Shown here: piece by piece, positions 9,572 through 18,343 of the stretch | How positions within the stretch are numbered: position 1 is the stretch's first letter | Layout of the letters: each line of letters begins with the position of its first letter | NCBI RefSeq assembly: GCF_024360925.2 | Contig: NZ_CP113517.1 | Span: 930,001 to 994,000, forward strand | Origin: Methylomonas rapida | Lineage (GTDB): Bacteria > Pseudomonadota > Gammaproteobacteria > Methylococcales > Methylomonadaceae | Reading direction: 5' to 3' | Length of the DNA: 64,000 nt | Position numbers and translations under genes: made by a program | Notes under the pieces: generated by a model | Seen by the model: the letters and a program-made list of their open reading frames with translations, nothing else | The model's database searches: none | What the model was told of the DNA's origin: nothing

Positions 9572-9632
9572 TGTGCGAAGTTATGCGTGAGCAAATTCTT
9601 GGTAACTGAAACCGCCTGTTCTGGAGTCTTGA

Positions 9633-10907
9633 TTGTCATTGCATACCGTCAACGATTTGTTGAAAAAGCACCGCTTGGTCGAAAAAATGGTTCAAAATCA
9701 GGCGCAGCCGCGAAATAAGTTGGTCGCGGCGTTGGTGCAAAAACAGCATCTGGCGGAATTGCACGCTTTACTCGCGCGTTTGACGCCTATCGAAGTGGGT
9801 CAAATTTTATCGACCTTGGTTTTGGAAGACGCCGTGCTGGTTTGGGGGCAAGTCGAAGAAACGCGTCAGGATGATGTGTTGTGGGAAATTTCTGATACGC
9901 TTCGTGAACAGTTGGTCGGCGACCGGGAGCCTCACTGCGGTTTAGGTCAGATGTGCGCGTTTGAGCTGGTCGATGGTCGACTGGCCAAAGTGGCCATTAC
10001 CTGCCGGCATGATTTGCAAGCGATCAATCCGATCTGGGTCGATCTGCTGGCGCCTACCAAGGCGCAGCGCGTACTGATTGGACAGCATTACGGCGTGGAA
10101 TTGCCCGATCCGGAAGAGTTGACGGATCTGGAGGCGAGTGCCCGTTTTTACGTCGAGCAAAGGGAAATCCACATTCATTCCGATTTTTTGCTGGATAGGG
10201 AAGGCAAGTCTCGCAGCGTACCGGTCGCGTTCATACTACGGGGTGATATTTTATTTTCGGTACGCCGGGAGGAGTTGCCGGTCTTTCGGTTGCAGCGCTT
10301 GCGGGCACGCAGTCAGCCGGGCTTCGTCACCGACGCCAAGGACGTGTTGCTGGACCTTTACGGCGCCGAAGCCGAATATTCGGCCGATGCCCTGGAAAAT
10401 ATTTATACCGAGCTGGAGGCGGTCAGCAAGAAGGTTTTGAGTCAAAATGTCAGCGACGAAGATGCCGAACGGATTTTGGCAGACATCGCCGAAGAAGAAG
10501 ATCTCAATGGTCGCATCCGCCGTAATATGCTGGATACTCAACGCGCGGTGTCATTTTTGATACGGCGTAAATTGCTTTCCACCACCCAGCTGGAAGATGC
10601 GCAGCAAATCCTGCGCGACATCGAGTCGTTGAACAGTCATACCGCGTTTTTGTTCGACAAGATCAATTTTTTGATGGACGCCACGGTCGGCTTCATCAAT
10701 ATCAATCAAAACAAAGTCATCAAAATCTTTTCCGTGGCCTCGGTCGCGATGTTGCCGCCCACCTTGATCGCCAGCATCTACGGCATGAATTTTCAACACA
10801 TGCCGGAGCTGGAGTGGATGCTGGGCTATCCGTTTGCCTTGTCCCTGATGGCGTTTTCCATTTTGCTGCCCTATTTATATTTCAGGCGTAAAGGCTGGTT
10901 GAGATAA
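9633..10907 (+). CDS. CorA-family magnesium/cobalt transporter with MgtE-N-like N-terminal domain
   Basis: A 424-residue inner-membrane divalent cation channel. Residues about 1-110 are helical and resemble the MgtE cytosolic N-domain (LARLTPIEVGQILSTL). Residues 120-350 form the CorA funnel domain. The C-terminus has two membrane helices with the diagnostic pore motif YGMNF near residue 384, followed by a positively charged tail (RRKGW). The start is a TTG, supported by GGAG six bases upstream at 9623-9626, and no ATG gives a better N-terminus. Transport of Mg2+ is the family role; Co2+ or Ni2+ is possible. The gene faces the TonB receptor convergently, with six bases between stops. Confidence 0.85.
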   Translation: MSLHTVNDLLKKHRLVEKMVQNQAQPRNKLVAALVQKQHLAELHALLARLTPIEVGQILSTLVLEDAVLVWGQVEETRQDDVLWEISDTLREQLVGDREPHCGLGQMCAFELVDGRLAKVAITCRHDLQAINPIWVDLLAPTKAQRVLIGQHYGVELPDPEELTDLEASARFYVEQREIHIHSDFLLDREGKSRSVPVAFILRGDILFSVRREELPVFRLQRLRARSQPGFVTDAKDVLLDLYGAEAEYSADALENIYTELEAVSKKVLSQNVSDEDAERILADIAEEEDLNGRIRRNMLDTQRAVSFLIRRKLLSTTQLEDAQQILRDIESLNSHTAFLFDKINFLMDATVGFININQNKVIKIFSVASVAMLPPTLIASIYGMNFQHMPELEWMLGYPFALSLMAFSILLPYLYFRRKGWLR

Positions 10908-10913
10908 CGCCGC

Positions 10914-13052
10914 CTAATAGCTGAGTCTAAAACCGATCTCGGCGCCTCTGGCCGCTTCCGGCGCGAAGTTGCGCTGATAAGACACCGCGTTGCGGATGTT
11001 TTGATCCAATAGGTTGTTGCCTTTGGCAAACACCATCAGTTTGGCGTCCTGATAAGCCTTGAGCTGATAATTGACCCCGACATTCAACAGGAAATAGCCG
11101 GCCGTCGAGGTTTCGAAGTCGCCAACATAGGTCTGGTCGTCGGCACGGGTAAAGCGCAAATAACTGGATAATTGCTCTTTGGTGTAGTCCAGTTGCAGGC
11201 CGTAACGCAGCGGCGGCATGCGCGGCACATCGCCGCCGGACTTGAATTCGCCCCTTGTGTAGTCGCTGAATAGCGTTAATTCCAACAGGCCGTGGCGATT
11301 TTCCATGACCGGGAAAATCAGTTTGGCTTCGTAGCCTTTGAAAATGGCGTTGGCCTGGCTGCTTTGCAGCACCGGCACGCAGTAACTGTCGTCGCAGTGT
11401 TCGCTGTGACCTTCTTCATCGAGGAATTCGCCGGTGCGGCGCTGGTAGATATAGTCGCTGGCCCAATTGTGGAATAGGTCCAGCTCCGCGCGCATCCAGT
11501 CGCTTTTGAAGCGGTAACCCAAATCGAGGTTGTAAGAGGTTTCTTCCTTTAACGAGGTGTCGCCGCGTTCCCAGCTGCGGGTGGCGTGGTGAAAGCCGTC
11601 GGACAATAACTCTTGTACCTGCGGCGCGCGCGACGAGCGGGTCACGGCCACATTCAAGCTGTTGCTGCCGTCGAGTTTCCATAAGGCCGACACCGAGGCG
11701 CTAACCGGCGTATAGCTGAAGCTTTGCATGCCGTCCGGGCGGATGTCGGTCTGTTCGACGCGGGTGCCGAATTGGTAGGTCACAGGGCCGGCGTCAAAAG
11801 ATTCCACGGCAAACACGCCGTAACTCTGCACGTCCGAGCGCGGCACGATGTTTTCCACCAATGGGCCTTCATGTTCGCCATCGTGCTCGTCATGTTCATC
11901 ATGATCTTCTTCCTCGTGCGCGTGATCATCCTCATGCTCATCGTGGTGGTGCGTGTGGTAATGCAGGCCTTGAAAATCGCTGGATTGCGCCTGAAAGCCG
12001 ACCACGCCACGGAACGGCCCGATGTCTTGATGTTCGAGCTCGATGCGGCCTTCGTAGGTTTTATTGGTAAACAGCGCGCCCATTTCGCCATTGGCGATTT
12101 CGGTGTGCTGGTAATCGGTATAGCCCAGCCGGGTGCGTAGGGCTTTGGCGAATTTAAACGGGTTATCCAGTTCGCTCTTGAAATCGTATTTATTCTGCCG
12201 CATGGCGATTTGCACGATTTCTTCGCCGGTACCATCCGGGGCAATGCCGTAGTTGTTGTTGATGTTGTTGATGGACGCGCCGGCAAAGCCGAAATCATCG
12301 ATCCAGGATAAACCGGCCGAGCCGCTGATGGCTTCGGCGCCGGTGTTCTCCAGATAACCTTCGGGATTGTCGACGATTTCCAGCGACGGATCGGTAATGG
12401 CCACTTTGGCGGTATCGATCGCCCGGCCGCCGATATCCAGATTGTCGCGATGGCGGTAAAAACCGTCCAGGTGGTAGGCCAGGTTGCCTTGGCCGCCGTC
12501 GATTCTCAGCGCAGTGCTGGTTTCGTCGCTGGTGGAGTCGAAACGCTGTTCCAACGCGCCGCCCAAGGCTTTATCGGGCATCTGGCCTGGAATGCGGCTA
12601 TCGATGACATTCACCACGCCACCGATGGCGCCGCTTCCGTACAATAGCGTCGCCGGCCCGCGCAACACCTCGATACGGTCGGCCAATAGGGGCTCGACGC
12701 TGGTGGCATGGTCCGGGCTGATCGCGGACATGTCGTTGGCGCCGATGCCATTGTTCAGTACCCGTACGCGAGGCCCGGCCTGTCCACGAATCACCGGCGT
12801 ACCGACACCGGGGCCGAACGACTGGCTGCTGATGCCCAGTTCGTTTTTAAGTGTCTCGCCGATGCTGTGGCCGGTTTTCATGCGCAACTCGTCGCCGCTC
12901 AAAACCGTTACCGGTGCGGCGCTTTCCGAGAGTTTCACTGCTAAAGGAGCCGTAACGATCACCGATTCCAGTTCCAGGTCTGGCGCAAGAGCTTGATCGG
13001 CGAGGATGGTGACGGGATGAAGTGATAGCAGAAAGACGGTAGCTCTTCTCAT
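10914..13052 (-). CDS. TonB-dependent outer-membrane receptor, histidine-rich, ZnuD-like (probable zinc uptake)
   Basis: A 712-residue outer-membrane receptor. The chosen start gives a signal peptide (MRRATVFLLSLHP...ILADQ); the frame runs 22 codons further upstream without a better signal. A plug domain follows (SVIVTAPLAVKLSES, IRGQAGPRVRVLNNG, EVLRGPATLLYGSGAIGGVVNV), then a 22-strand barrel ending in a terminal aromatic-type strand (GAEIGFRLSY). An extracellular loop around residues 370-400 is very rich in His, Asp and Glu, as in the zinc receptor ZnuD. A near-palindromic Zur-like box sits 28 bases upstream. Zinc is therefore the best guess; nickel or another metal cannot be excluded. Confidence 0.88.
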   Translation of the reverse strand: MRRATVFLLSLHPVTILADQALAPDLELESVIVTAPLAVKLSESAAPVTVLSGDELRMKTGHSIGETLKNELGISSQSFGPGVGTPVIRGQAGPRVRVLNNGIGANDMSAISPDHATSVEPLLADRIEVLRGPATLLYGSGAIGGVVNVIDSRIPGQMPDKALGGALEQRFDSTSDETSTALRIDGGQGNLAYHLDGFYRHRDNLDIGGRAIDTAKVAITDPSLEIVDNPEGYLENTGAEAISGSAGLSWIDDFGFAGASINNINNNYGIAPDGTGEEIVQIAMRQNKYDFKSELDNPFKFAKALRTRLGYTDYQHTEIANGEMGALFTNKTYEGRIELEHQDIGPFRGVVGFQAQSSDFQGLHYHTHHHDEHEDDHAHEEEDHDEHDEHDGEHEGPLVENIVPRSDVQSYGVFAVESFDAGPVTYQFGTRVEQTDIRPDGMQSFSYTPVSASVSALWKLDGSNSLNVAVTRSSRAPQVQELLSDGFHHATRSWERGDTSLKEETSYNLDLGYRFKSDWMRAELDLFHNWASDYIYQRRTGEFLDEEGHSEHCDDSYCVPVLQSSQANAIFKGYEAKLIFPVMENRHGLLELTLFSDYTRGEFKSGGDVPRMPPLRYGLQLDYTKEQLSSYLRFTRADDQTYVGDFETSTAGYFLLNVGVNYQLKAYQDAKLMVFAKGNNLLDQNIRNAVSYQRNFAPEAARGAEIGFRLSY

Positions 13053-13079
13053 GGGAAGTGAAGCAAACAGTGATTGGGA

Positions 13080-13094
13080 TGTTATATTGTAACA
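13080..13094. promoter_or_regulatory. Candidate Zur operator upstream of the TonB receptor
   Basis: The 15-base sequence TGTTATATTGTAACA is an almost perfect inverted repeat (TGTTATA, T, TGTAACA). It differs at two bases from the gammaproteobacterial Zur core TGTTATAATATAACA. Its position 28 bases before the receptor start suits repression by a zinc-loaded Fur-family regulator. Binding by Fur itself or another paralog is possible. Confidence 0.5.
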
Positions 13095-13292
13095 CATTAC
13101 TGTCTTTAGGTTAGGCATTATGTGTGTCGCCGAAAGTTTGGCTGTCAGTTTGTGTGGGATGTGGGTGGATGGCGCTGGTCTTCGTCACAAAGTGAGCGAT
13201 TTCACACAATAAACTGAGTGGAATCACCTAATTCTGCCAAAAAGCCCGTTTGGTCGATGATTCTGATGCGGGGTATTCCAGGGTTTTCATGA

Positions 13293-13309
13293 TTGGCATC
13301 GCTTTTGCT
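13293..13309 (+). promoter_or_regulatory. Candidate sigma-54 (-24/-12) promoter for the PEP-CTERM gene
   Basis: TTGGCATCGCTTTTGCT matches the sigma-54 consensus TTGGCACG-N4-TTGCW at nearly every position, with GG and GC at the required 12-base separation. It lies about 310 bases before the PEP-CTERM gene. In exosortase A systems, PEP-CTERM genes are known to be driven by RpoN with the PrsK/PrsR two-component pair, which agrees with this assignment. An imperfect inverted repeat upstream (near 13146 and 13204, CAGTTT...AAACTG) could be an activator site. Confidence 0.6.
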
Positions 13310-13469
13310 AAATTATGATTGCAGCTGACAGACATGGATTACAACGTTGTACGCCTGGACATCGTCGGGAGCTGGTAATCAGAATGAATAAAAGGTGCCC
13401 ATCGTTTTTGTGCTGGCCTGATTGGGACGAGTTTAAGGCTGTGTCAAAAAATATTGGGGCTTTATGTTT

Positions 13470-13540
13470 TTGCCACCCCCGTCGTGAGGCGGGCTCGGAA
13501 AACCACGGATCTTGCGCCTAACAAGATGGCCGGGTTGCTC
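13470..13540 (+). promoter_or_regulatory. Cyclic-di-GMP-I (GEMM)-like riboswitch candidate in PEP-CTERM leader
   Basis: The leader can fold as a three-way junction. A closing helix pairs GCCACCC (13472-13478) with GGGTTGC (13532-13538), with one mismatch. A P2-like hairpin pairs CCCGTC with GGCGGG around a GTGA tetraloop. A P3-like hairpin pairs ATCTT with AAGAT, with CCTAA in its loop. The joining stretch CTCGGAAAACCACGG and the 3' block AAGATGGCCGGGTTGC closely resemble conserved GEMM-I segments. The 5' strand is divergent, the usual GGCAAA is missing, and the first two helices compete for one base. This is a candidate, not a firm call. Confidence 0.42.
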
Positions 13541-13617
13541 TCTCGGAGTTGAGAGGTGCGAGTGTGTTCGCCTGCTTGGGGATGCACGTTTAAACAAAAG
13601 TTAGGAAAGGAAAAATT

Positions 13618-14505
13618 ATGACTAAAACAAAATTGGCATTGGCAATTGCGGGCGCGGTTCTTTCTGCAAGTGCTTCAACGGCTTCCGCGCATGTGATGTA
13701 CAACACTTTCACGACAGTCGCTGCGACTCAGACCGACGGTTGGACGCGTGTTTACGATGGTACTGACGCTGATGCCGTCGCTACAGGCCCTGAAAGTCAA
13801 GGTAACAAAGGTTCGCTGGTGCCTTGGTTGGGTACTTCAGGTGGTGCGCTGCCTTTTGGCTACACTGGAAGCTCTCATCTGAACTGGGCGGCAACCATTC
13901 ACGGCGCCGGAGATAGCCTGGAAGTATCTTCAGCCAATGCCTTGGAACATTATGGTTTTGCCGCGGAAATCGATACAGGTGGTGGTGCGTGGAATGATAA
14001 TGGGACGGACAAGGATGGAAATCTAACAACGACCGGTCCAACTGGCTGGAAGCATCAAACGGATATAGGTTTAATTAAATCTCTGGTCACCCAAAACGTC
14101 ACGTTGAATCTTTCAACGGTGAATGGCTTATTTAGCCGCTTTGGCGTCACGGTATTCGAAGGCATGGACACCAACACAGGCAACTATAGCCATCACGGCG
14201 CCTGGAATAATGCGTCGAATCCTTTCACTAAAGACAATCCATTCGGCACCACCGGTCTGACCAATATCGGTTACTCCGATAACGTCGATTCAATAAACGG
14301 ATATACCTTTTTGGCGGAAGCCGGCAAAGTGTATTCGATCTACTTGGGTGGGGTTGGTTTCTCGCGCTGGAATTCCGGTGTTGATGGATATGCGTTAAGC
14401 ATTACCTCTGCGCCGGTGCCGGTTCCGGGGGCCGTCTGGTTATTCGGTAGCGCGATCGCCGGTCTGGTCGGCTTCGGTCGTCGCAAAACAGCCGTTGCTG
14501 CATAA
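13618..14505 (+). CDS. PEP-CTERM sorting domain-containing exported protein
   Basis: A 295-residue secreted protein of unknown function. It has an N-terminal signal peptide (MTKTKLALAIAGAVLSASAS...SA, cleavage near residue 25). The body is rich in Gly, Thr, Asn and Trp, without a recognisable enzyme motif, and reads like an extracellular beta-rich domain. The C-terminus carries the sorting signal PVPVPGAVWLFGSAIAGL followed by VGFGRRK: the VPxP motif, a hydrophobic helix and a basic tail, the substrate pattern of exosortase/XrtA. It should be exported and processed in connection with the exopolysaccharide made by the cluster at 1-9 kb. The RBS AGGAAAGGA lies a few bases before the ATG. Confidence 0.88.
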   Translation: MTKTKLALAIAGAVLSASASTASAHVMYNTFTTVAATQTDGWTRVYDGTDADAVATGPESQGNKGSLVPWLGTSGGALPFGYTGSSHLNWAATIHGAGDSLEVSSANALEHYGFAAEIDTGGGAWNDNGTDKDGNLTTTGPTGWKHQTDIGLIKSLVTQNVTLNLSTVNGLFSRFGVTVFEGMDTNTGNYSHHGAWNNASNPFTKDNPFGTTGLTNIGYSDNVDSINGYTFLAEAGKVYSIYLGGVGFSRWNSGVDGYALSITSAPVPVPGAVWLFGSAIAGLVGFGRRKTAVAA

Positions 14506-14619
14506 AATGTTTTAAAAGTCGCTGAAAATCCGTTGAGTTTTTCAGTGCAGGGAAATTTAGGATAGGTCAGGATGACTGCCACGGATGGCTTCTTTATTGA
14601 TTTACTCGTTTAATTGGCA

Positions 14620-14653
14620 CGCGAGAATCGCTTGGCCGCGCCAAGTGTTCGCG
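14620..14653 (+). repeat. Compound hairpin downstream of the PEP-CTERM gene
   Basis: CTTGGC and GCCAAG enclose a CGC loop (14631-14645), and an outer pair CGCGA (14620-14624) / TCGCG (14649-14653) extends it. No T-run follows directly. It could help stop or stabilise the PEP-CTERM transcript. A weaker AT-rich hairpin (CTGAAAA...TTTTTCAG, 14522-14545) lies upstream. The rest of the 400-base gap 14506-14906 shows no gene I can support. Confidence 0.35.
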
Positions 14654-14906
14654 GATTTATTCCCCCTCCGTTAGTCCTGAGCAATCTTTGCTTTTTTCAA
14701 AGACTATTCGTAATGACATTTCTTCGGTATTAAGGCGGTCAAACGTCATTGCGGTCGGGTCACCAATACCCCCTAACCACCGTTATCCCTATTCGACTTG
14801 GCGGCAAAATTCAAGCAATCAGTCCCATTTGTGTCGCGTGATATGGCATGATTACACGCAAAATGGCCGTTGAGGTACTGTCGGCCCAGGCTTAAGTTAC
14901 GAGAAC

Positions 14907-16172
14907 ATGCGACATATCTATACGTTAATTTTTTACTGTGCTTTGCCTTTTGTTTTGTTGCGGCTGTATTGGCGAGGCGTCAAGGCAGTGGATTATCGCC
15001 GGCGCTGGCGTGAGCGTCTGGGGTTTTATGCGTCAACGCCGGTAAGGAATGTGGTTTGGTTTCATTGCGTTTCGGTGGGAGAGGCCGAGGCCGCATTTTC
15101 GTTGATCGGTTTGCTGCAATCGGAGCATCCTGGTCAACGCTTTTTGGTCACGACTACGACCCCCACGGGTTCGGCTAGAGTACGCGCGGTTCTGGCGGAT
15201 CGAGTTGAACATGTGTATCTGCCCTATGATTTGCCTGCGGTTCTAGTGCGTTTTTTTGCGCATTTTCGTCCCAAAATGGCTATCTTCATGGAAAAGGAAA
15301 TCTGGCCCAATTTATTTGCGATGTGCGCCGAGCAGGAAGTTCCGCTGTTTGTGATCAATGCGCGTTTGTCGGCGCGTTCTGCGCCTGCTTATCAAAAGAT
15401 CTCCTGGTTGATTAAGCCCGCCCTGGCGTGTGTTGATCAAATCGCCACGCAAACCGAAGAAGACAAGAGGCGATTCATCGAGATAGGCGCGATGCCTGAG
15501 CGGGTAACGGTGCTGGGCAACCTCAAGTTCGATCTGGCGATAGACGATAGCTTGCTTGCGGCTGGCCGGGCAATGCGACGGCAGCTTTTCGCTGGCCGCT
15601 TTGTCTGGATTGCGGCCAGTACCCATCACGGCGAGGAGTCGCTATTATTGCCGGTTTATCAACGGTTAAAGCAGCGTATTCCCGAGTTGCTGTTGCTGAT
15701 TGCGCCAAGGCATCCGGAGCGGTTCCGGCAGGTAGAGCAATTATGCGCGGATCAGGGGCTTGATGCCGTAATGCGCAGTGAGTCGCTGCCTGTTTCCGAG
15801 GTTACCGATGTTTACATCGCCGATAGCATGGGCGAATTGAAAATGCTCTATGCGGCGGCCGATGTGGCCTTTGTGGGCGGTAGTCTGGTGCCTGTCGGAG
15901 GGCACAATGTGCTGGAGCCCGCCTTAGCCGGGGTGCCGATTTTGTTTGGCCCCGAGATGTTCAATTTCAAGGAGATTGCGCAACGTCTCTTGGCCGAACA
16001 AGGGGCTTTGCAATGTGACGAGCCGATGGTGCTTGCCGAGGCTGTCTTGCGGATAAGGGGTGATGAGGATTTTAGAAACAAAATGGCCGCCAAGGCCAAG
16101 GCTTTTGTGTTGCGCAATCAAGGCGCCACGCGGCGAACAGCGGACATGCTGACGCAAGCCTTGCGGCGATGA
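14907..16172 (+). CDS. waaA: 3-deoxy-D-manno-octulosonic acid (Kdo) transferase
   Basis: A 421-residue GT30 enzyme that transfers Kdo from CMP-Kdo to lipid IVA at the cytosolic face of the inner membrane, an essential step of LPS core assembly. It has an N-terminal membrane anchor (residues about 4-20). Recognisable blocks are VWFHCVSVGEAEAA with the conserved catalytic Glu, TTTTPTGSARV, FMEKEIWPNL, VINARLSARS, VLGNLKFD and FVGGSLVPVGGHNVLEPA. Length is normal for the family (about 420). Whether it adds one or two Kdo residues cannot be read from sequence. It is followed by argG after 90 bases. Confidence 0.95.
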   Translation: MRHIYTLIFYCALPFVLLRLYWRGVKAVDYRRRWRERLGFYASTPVRNVVWFHCVSVGEAEAAFSLIGLLQSEHPGQRFLVTTTTPTGSARVRAVLADRVEHVYLPYDLPAVLVRFFAHFRPKMAIFMEKEIWPNLFAMCAEQEVPLFVINARLSARSAPAYQKISWLIKPALACVDQIATQTEEDKRRFIEIGAMPERVTVLGNLKFDLAIDDSLLAAGRAMRRQLFAGRFVWIAASTHHGEESLLLPVYQRLKQRIPELLLLIAPRHPERFRQVEQLCADQGLDAVMRSESLPVSEVTDVYIADSMGELKMLYAAADVAFVGGSLVPVGGHNVLEPALAGVPILFGPEMFNFKEIAQRLLAEQGALQCDEPMVLAEAVLRIRGDEDFRNKMAAKAKAFVLRNQGATRRTADMLTQALRR

Positions 16173-16262
16173 GCGAAGTTGCCGCTGGTTTGCGGAAACT
16201 GGCGGTGTTTTTCGATATAATCCTTGGGTTTTTATTCATCAATTTGAGGTGTGAAGCACATT

Positions 16263-17471
16263 ATGTCCGAAGTCAAAAAAGTCGTATTAGCCTATTCAGG
16301 CGGTCTGGATACCTCGGTGATTCTGAAATGGTTGCAGGATGTCTACCAATGCGAGGTAGTGACATTTACGGCCGACATCGGGCAAGGCGAAGAACTGGAG
16401 CCTGCGCGCGCAAAAGCCACTGCCGCCGGGATCAAGGAAATTTACATCGACGATTTGCGCGAGGAATTCGCCCGAGATTTCATCTTCCCGATGTTCCGCG
16501 CCAATACCATTTACGAAGGCGAATATCTGCTCGGTACATCTATCGCTCGCCCGTTGATTGCGAAACGGTTGATCGAGATCGCCAATGAAACCGGCGCCGA
16601 TGCGATTTCCCATGGCGCGACCGGTAAAGGCAACGACCAGGTGCGCTTCGAGCTGGGCGCCTATGCATTGCGCCCGGACATCAATGTTATCGCGCCGTGG
16701 CGGGAATGGGATTTGAATTCGCGGCAAAAGCTGCTGGATTACGCCGAGAAACACGGTATTTCGGTGGAGATGAAAAAGGGCAAGACTTCGCCGTATTCCA
16801 TGGATGCGAATTCGCTGCATATTTCCTACGAAGGCCGTATTCTGGAAAATCCCTGGAACGAGCCGGAAGAAGATATGTGGCGCTGGACCGTGTCGCCGGA
16901 AAATGCGCCGGATCAAGCGACTTATGTTGAGTTGACCTATCAAAACGGCGACATCGTCGCGATCGACGGCGAACCGCATACGCCGCATCAGGTCATGGAA
17001 AAGCTGAACAAAATCGCCGGTGCCAACGGCATCGGCCGTTTGGACATCGTCGAAAATCGCTATGTCGGCATGAAGTCGCGTGGCTGCTATGAAACGCCGG
17101 CAGGTACCGTGATGCTCAAAGCGCATCGTGCGATCGAATCTTTGACTTTGGACCGCGAAGTGGCGCACCTGAAAGACGAGTTGATGCCGCGCTATGCGTC
17201 GTTGATCTATAACGGCTACTGGTGGAGTCCGGAGCGCAAGATGTTGCAAACCATGATCGATGCGTCTCAAGCCAATGTCAACGGCAAGGTTCGGGTCAAG
17301 TTGTACAAGGGCAATGTGATCGTGGTCGGCCGGATGTCGGACAACAGCCTGTTCGACGAAAACATCGCGACATTCGAGGAAGATGGTGGTGCCTATAACC
17401 AGAAAGACGCCGAAGGCTTTATCAAATTGAATGCTTTGCGCATGCGCATCGCTGCGAAAAAAGGCCGTTAA
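16263..17471 (+). CDS. argG: Argininosuccinate synthase
   Basis: Cytosolic enzyme joining citrulline and aspartate with ATP in arginine biosynthesis (402 residues). The ATP-PPase P-loop [15 protein letters not shown] is at residues 9-23, followed by [13 protein letters not shown] and [15 protein letters not shown]. The start at 16263 ([14 protein letters not shown]) fits the family N-terminus. An in-frame GTG at 16251 would add four residues but would overlap the likely ribosome site TGAGG at 16245-16249. A -10-like TATAAT lies at 16216-16221. The lyase argH and acetyltransferase argA are about 6-8 kb downstream, so the pathway genes are dispersed. Confidence 0.96.
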   Translation: MSEVKKVVLAYSGGLDTSVILKWLQDVYQCEVVTFTADIGQGEELEPARAKATAAGIKEIYIDDLREEFARDFIFPMFRANTIYEGEYLLGTSIARPLIAKRLIEIANETGADAISHGATGKGNDQVRFELGAYALRPDINVIAPWREWDLNSRQKLLDYAEKHGISVEMKKGKTSPYSMDANSLHISYEGRILENPWNEPEEDMWRWTVSPENAPDQATYVELTYQNGDIVAIDGEPHTPHQVMEKLNKIAGANGIGRLDIVENRYVGMKSRGCYETPAGTVMLKAHRAIESLTLDREVAHLKDELMPRYASLIYNGYWWSPERKMLQTMIDASQANVNGKVRVKLYKGNVIVVGRMSDNSLFDENIATFEEDGGAYNQKDAEGFIKLNALRMRIAAKKGR

Positions 17472-17595
17472 TTTTTCCTGGTTGCAGAAAGCAGGACATT
17501 TCTAGTGAAGCTTGTATAATGGCTTGATACGGCCAAGTCCGGGTTTGTGCCCTGTTCTTGGCTAAAGCTTCCTGATTAGCCACACTAAAACAATA

Positions 17596-18222
17596 ATGAG
17601 CACTATGCCTGAGATTAATCTGGATGATGCCAATAGCGAATCACGTGCACTAGCTTTACTTCAGGCCGTCCAAAGACATCATGCCTTGGTCAAAGCCAAC
17701 CGTTTTTTGTTGGGTTTGGTGTTTGTATTGATGGTTGCGGTGCTTGCGATGGGCTTGGTGTTGATGCCCAGTCAAACTAATTGGCCGCGAAGTCAAGCCA
17801 GTCAAGTTGCCATGGCATCCAATGCCCTACAAAATCCTGCTATCTCGGCCGAGATCAATACTCTGAAAAGTCAGTTATTCGGGCTGGTGAGTGGATCTAT
17901 CGAAAGCAAGCTGCGTTCATTGGAGGAAAATATCAAGCGCGGCAGCGTGGCTGATTCGTTGAATACCATTCAAGACTTGAAAAGCGACGTCAAGGTGCTC
18001 AGCGCGTATACGCATGCCCCTCAGATCAAGGCGCCGGATGCGGTGGTCAATCAGCAGTTGATCAAGGAAATGACCGATTTGAAGGATTTGGTTTATCTGA
18101 CCTTTATTTCCTGCGGCTTGATGATTGCGGCGGTGGCTGGTGTCTGGTTGCGTAATCGCTATCGCTTGACTCATCAGAACAATCATACGATTTACCTGGC
18201 GCGTAGTCGTAACGAGCAATAA
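17596..18222 (+). CDS. Uncharacterised membrane protein with two transmembrane segments
   Basis: A 208-residue protein I do not recognise. It has two hydrophobic segments, about residues 37-58 (FLLGLVFVLMVAVLAMGLVL) and 168-187 (LTFISCGLMIAAVAGVWL). The roughly 110 residues between them are polar with heptad-like leucines (SIESKLRSLEENIKR, IQDLKSDVKVL), so a coiled coil is likely. The N-terminus is acidic and probably cytosolic, placing the middle region in the periplasm. The short C-terminal tail is basic. It follows argG by 125 bases and faces the cytochrome c gene, with a terminator between. A structural or adaptor role is possible but unsupported. Confidence 0.7.
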   Translation: MSTMPEINLDDANSESRALALLQAVQRHHALVKANRFLLGLVFVLMVAVLAMGLVLMPSQTNWPRSQASQVAMASNALQNPAISAEINTLKSQLFGLVSGSIESKLRSLEENIKRGSVADSLNTIQDLKSDVKVLSAYTHAPQIKAPDAVVNQQLIKEMTDLKDLVYLTFISCGLMIAAVAGVWLRNRYRLTHQNNHTIYLARSRNEQ

Positions 18223-18284
18223 CTGCTGCTCATTGCGGATTGGTAAAATGCTCTGAAAAACGGTGTCATAAAAATAATGAAGAC

Positions 18285-18320
18285 ATAAAAAAGCCGCCTC
18301 ACATAACGTGGGCGGCTTGT
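18285..18320 (-). terminator. Rho-independent terminator of the cytochrome c gene
   Basis: AAGCCGCC (18291-18298) pairs with GGCGGCTT (18311-18318) around a 12-base loop. Read on the minus strand, the stem is followed by a run of six T, a strong terminator for the cytochrome gene. On the plus strand it is followed by GTTTGTT, so it may also stop transcription of the membrane protein gene. Confidence 0.85.
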
Positions 18321-18343
18321 TTGTTGGCCTGATAGGCTTGAGC

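Noticed and set aside
11876..11960. His/Asp/Glu repeat in the TonB receptor as a possible CRISPR or tandem array
   Set aside because: The DNA units are irregular and in coding frame; it is a low-complexity metal-binding loop.
13315..13521. 68-codon frame in the PEP-CTERM leader
   Set aside because: Overlaps the candidate riboswitch fold, has no ribosome site and an unremarkable translation.
14614..14630. TTGGCACG near 14614 as a second sigma-54 promoter
   Set aside because: The -24 half is perfect but the -12 GC is not at the required distance, and no gene start follows closely.
14688..14873. 61-codon frame before waaA
   Set aside because: No ribosome site and no protein-like composition.
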